Made by a program: the position numbers and the translations under genes. The notes beneath the pieces are model-generated. The model was not told the DNA's origin. It saw nothing but the letters and a program-made list of their open reading frames with translations, and did not search any database. Below, in pieces: positions 61,101 through 64,000 of a stretch of DNA of 64,000 nucleotides. The stretch covers positions 80,369 through 144,368 of the forward strand of contig CAJXNO010000002.1 of the NCBI GenBank assembly GCA_913057205.1, written 5' to 3'. This stretch comes from an uncultured Flavobacteriales bacterium. GTDB lineage: Bacteria; Bacteroidota; Bacteroidia; Flavobacteriales_G; Salibacteraceae. The stretch's first letter is position 1. The number at the start of each line of letters is the position of its first letter.

Positions 61101-61988
61101 TTAACAACAACCTGAACCGGGTGCGCAGGCGTGGCTGCTACCAAGGTCGGCCATGTTCAATTTGATTTTTGGTGTTTTGACGCCAGGTTTCTCTGCGTAG
61201 ACGGTAATGCTGAAGATTCCGGTGTTTCCTGCCTTGAATGCTGCAAGTGCATCGGTGTTCAGGTACTTCACCAAGATGTCATCGGGGATATCGATCGTCT
61301 TTTCCTTTTGGATGGTAATGCTTTCAAAGCCTGCCTCTTGGATGGCTTGCAGGTAATCATCTTTCTGTATGGCGCCTGCTACACAACCTGCATACATCTC
61401 GGCATCCGTGCGGAGTTCTTCAGGTAACTCACCCACTAAAACGATGTCAGAGATGCTGAAATGTCCACCAGGCTTCAACACCCGGTAGATCTCTTGGATC
61501 ACCTTCGGTTTATTTGGGACCAGGTTCAGTACACAGTTGCTTACCACTACATCGGCAACTGCATCGTTCACCGGCATGTCATCGATGTCGCCTTCTCTGA
61601 ATTCTACATTGTTCAACCCCAAGCGCTCTGCATTCTCGAGGGCTTTCTGAATCATGATAGGGGTAAAATCGATACCGATCACCTTGCCTTCTGCACCGGT
61701 TTCATGGCGGGCGACAAAGCAATCGTTCCCAGCACCCGATCCAAGGTCGATCACGGTATCACCCTTGCTGATCTTAGCGAACTGGGTTGGCAGTCCACAT
61801 CCAAGTCCTAGGTCAGCGTCTTCTACGTAGCCCTGGGTTGCACTGTAGTCGTCCATCATGATGTTATACACCTTGTTGGAGGGCGTGGTCGCTCCACAAC
61901 AAGAAGAAGCATTCTCTGTCTTGCCTTGTTCTGCGATTTTACGGTAGCGGTCTTTGACCACTTGTTTCAATTCCTGTTCTGTCTGCAT
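61101..61988 (-). CDS. arsM: Arsenite methyltransferase
   Basis: 295 residues. An AdoMet-binding VIDLGSGAGNDCF motif (residues ~80-92) and Cys residues NASSCCG, LGLGCGLP, SNCVLNL and MYAGCVAGA make up the As(III)-binding thiols found in ArsM/AS3MT. The C-terminus ends GSGCC. It methylates arsenite to volatile or less toxic forms. It is the second gene of the operon, 34 bases after arsR. Confidence 0.95.
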   Translation of the reverse strand: MQTEQELKQVVKDRYRKIAEQGKTENASSCCGATTPSNKVYNIMMDDYSATQGYVEDADLGLGCGLPTQFAKISKGDTVIDLGSGAGNDCFVARHETGAEGKVIGIDFTPIMIQKALENAERLGLNNVEFREGDIDDMPVNDAVADVVVSNCVLNLVPNKPKVIQEIYRVLKPGGHFSISDIVLVGELPEELRTDAEMYAGCVAGAIQKDDYLQAIQEAGFESITIQKEKTIDIPDDILVKYLNTDALAAFKAGNTGIFSITVYAEKPGVKTPKIKLNMADLGSSHACAPGSGCC

Positions 61989-62022
61989 TGTATTGTTATT
62001 GCGGTGTTGTTCTAGGAGTGAA

Positions 62023-62358
62023 TTAGCAGCATCCGTCTGCAGGTTTCTGTTGGTATCGACCGAAGAACTGGCTGAACATGTCGGCCACTTGTTCCCAGCG
62101 GTGAGGATTGATGCAATAGCTCATGCGCGGACCTTCGATTGTACCCTGAATGATTCCGGCATCTTTGAGCTCACGTAAGTGTTGACTGATCGTGGCTTGC
62201 GCCAATCCAAGTTCCTGAACCAAGTCGCTGTTGATGCAGGCCTCCGCCTGTAGCAGGTGATCCACAATGGCAACACGGGCAGGGTGGCCCAAAGCTTTAG
62301 CAAGGGCAGCCAGCGCGTTTTGTTGTTCGGTAAAAAGAGTTGTTTTGGATAGTCCCAT
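62023..62358 (-). CDS. arsR: ArsR/SmtB-family metalloregulator
   Basis: 111 residues. The winged helix is IVDHLLQAEACINSDLVQEL, LAQATISQHLRELKDAGII. Cys41 lies in the DNA-binding region, Cys82 in YCINPH and Cys110-Cys111 at the C-terminus, so arsenite could bind through this unusual set. It should repress its own operon, whose operator is the palindrome directly upstream. Confidence 0.93.
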   Translation of the reverse strand: MGLSKTTLFTEQQNALAALAKALGHPARVAIVDHLLQAEACINSDLVQELGLAQATISQHLRELKDAGIIQGTIEGPRMSYCINPHRWEQVADMFSQFFGRYQQKPADGCC

Positions 62359-62359
62359 G

Positions 62360-62391
62360 ATCGTCTTATTGCTTCATTGCAATATTACGAT
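62360..62391. promoter_or_regulatory. ArsR operator upstream of ars operon
   Basis: ATCGT-N3-ATTGC-N6-GCAAT-N3-ACGAT is a symmetric 32-bp inverted repeat. Its proximal end is two bases upstream of the arsR start, so a bound repressor would block initiation. Both pairs of arms are exact complements. ArsR/SmtB sites are typically imperfect palindromes in this location. Confidence 0.8.
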
Positions 62392-62428
62392 TATCTGAGG
62401 GAAAAAAAGGCCTTTGGCACAAATAAAA

Positions 62429-63361
62429 TCATAACTGTTGCTTCATGCTCAATGGATCGAACAACTCATCATAGAAGCGATTCATCACAAAGGCATGGGG
62501 TAAGGTGATGGATGAGATGATGATAAGTAAACCATAGCCATAAGAGAACGGAAAAACGTGCAGGTAGATGGCGGCAAACGCCAACGCAATGCCTGCTATG
62601 GAAAACAGGGTGAACGGTGTTACCATACGCACAAATTGAAGCGGCGATCTTACTGTGCCGTCTGTTCTAAGCACTTCATATTCTTCCTGCAAGACCTTGA
62701 AGGCATGCAGGATCACGAAAAAGAGGGTGAATCCGATAACGAGCGGAAGCAAATAGAAACCCACCAGGATGAGTCCGAGAACCAAGAATTCCATCAAGGC
62801 GTCGCTGAGCGACACGTATGCATTCTTCACCAAACTGATCAGGAAGGCGACGGTAATCGATAGGGATAGAATGGAAATCGCGAGCGTAGCTTCTGGATGG
62901 TGTACGATGCTCAATCCTTGAAAGTCAGGATATGCTTGCAGGGTCGCTTGCACCTCACCCCAATTGAACGCAACCAAACCACTGAGTACGGTCAGTCCCC
63001 ACGTGAGCTGAAGCAGTGGAAAGAAGCGGTGGCGATGCACATTGTAGTGCGAGAATTGCGACTGTCCGAAATGGAAGGCTGACAAGAATAAAAAAGCTGC
63101 ATACGCAGCTGGAGGAAAGAGCATCCATAGAACGATGTTAGCTCCTACGACCAATAAGTACCTACCGATGAACGGACCGTTGGCGATGCAATGCCTTTTC
63201 CTGTAGAGGACATGGTCGATGGCACCATGTGGGATGCCGAGCAGGAGTAAGAAAGGGAGACAAACCATCAATTGCCATTCAAGCGAAACACCTCCGAACA
63301 TGGAAATGATCGGTGTAAGCAACAGCAGTGCTGTGATGAAGGTGAAGATGGCTTTGGTCAT
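62429..63361 (-). CDS. blh: Brp/Blh family beta-carotene 15,15'-dioxygenase
   Basis: 310 residues with ~8 helices. GIPHGAIDH, SAFHFGQSQ and ITLPHAFVMNRF carry the His residues of this membrane enzyme, which splits beta-carotene into two retinals for rhodopsin. The gene is directly downstream of proteorhodopsin, with a hairpin ending a few bases before its ATG. No carotenoid synthesis genes are in the window. Confidence 0.95.
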   Translation of the reverse strand: MTKAIFTFITALLLLTPIISMFGGVSLEWQLMVCLPFLLLLGIPHGAIDHVLYRKRHCIANGPFIGRYLLVVGANIVLWMLFPPAAYAAFLFLSAFHFGQSQFSHYNVHRHRFFPLLQLTWGLTVLSGLVAFNWGEVQATLQAYPDFQGLSIVHHPEATLAISILSLSITVAFLISLVKNAYVSLSDALMEFLVLGLILVGFYLLPLVIGFTLFFVILHAFKVLQEEYEVLRTDGTVRSPLQFVRMVTPFTLFSIAGIALAFAAIYLHVFPFSYGYGLLIIISSITLPHAFVMNRFYDELFDPLSMKQQL

Positions 63362-63362
63362 G

Positions 63363-63394
63363 AAAAAAGAATCCCCGTGCTGGAGGGCACGGGG
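63363..63394 (-). terminator. Hairpin/terminator between proteorhodopsin and blh
   Basis: On the minus strand CCCCGTGC (63394-63387) pairs with GCACGGGG (63380-63373) around six bases, then ATTC and six T's (63368-63363) follow just before the blh ATG at 63361. It should act as a terminator or attenuator between the two genes. Confidence 0.85.
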
Positions 63395-63408
63395 ACCATT
63401 AAGGGTTG

Positions 63409-64000
63409 TTATGATGTAGCTGCTTTATTCTCGGTTGAGGTGATCGCGATGTTATAAACGACCAAACCGAAACCGATCTTATTGATGGCATCTGCGATGT
63501 TGTAGAACAAATCTACGTTCTCAGAACCCCAGCCGAAGGCTGTATTCAACCATCCACCTGGCATACACATGTAGCCGATTGGATAGATCGCCCATCCTAC
63601 GAGTACGAACCAAGCTAGAATTCGCACGCCACGCTTTACCACGTCGCTGTTGCTCGACTCTGCCAATTTCGCAACCTCACCGAACCATGCGGTATAGAGG
63701 ATATAGACATAGCCAAGGGTAGAAAGCACACCCCAGAGCACGGAATGGGTGGTATCACCACCTTCTGGATTGAATGCCTCACCGATGTAACCGGTCACCA
63801 ACATCCAAACAGATGCTGCGATCAGTTTCCACAACAAGCCCACTTTGGCACCGGCTGCTTTGGTAAGTAAGTAGAACTCCACACACATCAAGGGTACCGT
63901 CAAAGTCCAATCGATGTAACGCAGGGCGGTCGGATTCTCTCCTGTTGCCATGTAATAATCGCGCATGTAGTAATAATGCACGGCGGCAATGAAGGTGATC
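63409..64000 (-). CDS. Proteorhodopsin, 5' part cut by window edge
   Basis: The frame continues past base 64000 (ITFIAAVHYYYMRDYY). The visible ~197 residues contain YIDWTLTVPLMCVEFYLL, with Asp (acceptor), Thr and Glu (donor) of the DTE proton-pump motif, and the retinal Lys at bases 63478-63480 in AINKIGFGL. The position equivalent to 105 in the green proteorhodopsin is Met (63886-63888), associated with green absorption. It pumps protons in light. A GTG at 63981 is internal, not the start. Confidence 0.96.
   Translation of the reverse strand, partial: ITFIAAVHYYYMRDYYMATGENPTALRYIDWTLTVPLMCVEFYLLTKAAGAKVGLLWKLIAASVWMLVTGYIGEAFNPEGGDTTHSVLWGVLSTLGYVYILYTAWFGEVAKLAESSNSDVVKRGVRILAWFVLVGWAIYPIGYMCMPGGWLNTAFGWGSENVDLFYNIADAINKIGFGLVVYNIAITSTENKAATS

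Noticed and set aside
63979..63981. GTG at 63981 as proteorhodopsin start
   Set aside because: It is inside a conserved helix region (FIAAVHYYYMRDYY); the gene continues past the window edge.

Overview
The window looks like a chromosomal segment from a marine, light-responsive member of the Bacteroidota, most likely a Flavobacteriales lineage near Cryomorphaceae/Schleiferiaceae (inference). Support comes from type IX secretion hallmarks (PKD/CHU_C adhesin, PorP/SprF, several C-terminal sorting domains), many SPII lipoproteins and CarboxypepD_reg-like proteins, few recognisable Shine-Dalgarno sequences, and a proteorhodopsin-blh pair at the right edge. No rRNA, CRISPR array or prophage was seen. 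One tRNA (Pro, GGG) is present.

Layout. 1-4.1 kb: surface/T9SS genes on + (PKD/CHU_C protein, PorP/SprF, CarboxypepD_reg-like protein, TonB-CTD protein). 4.1-9.5 kb: dipeptidyl peptidase III, trxB, a PEGA/SHOCT lipoprotein, an MFS transporter and a 55-aa Cys-tailed protein. 9.6-16.4 kb: SDR/DUF2867 protein, tRNA-Pro, YitT, HMA protein, DASS transporter, PH-like membrane protein and a T9SS-exported hydrolase. 16.9-31 kb: dense housekeeping DNA (peroxiredoxin, cdaA, def, ruvX, dapD, GT9, CCA transferase, miaA, rnz, STAS, pyrB, pyrR). 32-33.8 kb: decayed insertion-sequence island. 33.8-44.6 kb: lipoproteins, lipid kinase, SUI1, a PD40-OmpA protein interrupted by a stop codon, and a PIG-L / 46-aa membrane protein / Na+ symporter operon. 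45-58 kb: mixed small genes, YebC, T9SS cargo, RNA methyltransferase, CorA, DODA-like dioxygenase, GNATs, SGNH hydrolase, a truncated MarR gene and YdeI. 58-62.4 kb: MATE and the ars operon arsR-arsM-arsC-acr3 with a clear operator. 62.4-64 kb: blh behind proteorhodopsin.

The non-coding DNA holds the least-described signal. Most large intergenic gaps contain imperfect arrays of 7-bp words. The word changes from place to place (GGAATTA, GGAGCTA, CGGCTGT, TCTTTCG, ACTGAGT, TAGCCAA and others), but the 7-bp phase is usually kept when the word switches. These arrays lie beside perfect palindromes and at least one ~75-bp unit repeated in inverted orientation 39 kb away. Other points for a second look are a terminator-like hairpin a few bases before the blh start codon, a terminator inside the first codons of a lipid kinase gene, an IS256/IS3 chimeric transposase remnant, a TAA between the signal peptide and body of an OmpA-family protein, and three small genes of 46-58 codons that are easy to miss.

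Gene starts were chosen by family alignment, signal peptides and overlaps because ribosome binding sites are weak. All family calls come from recognising motifs by eye, with no database search.
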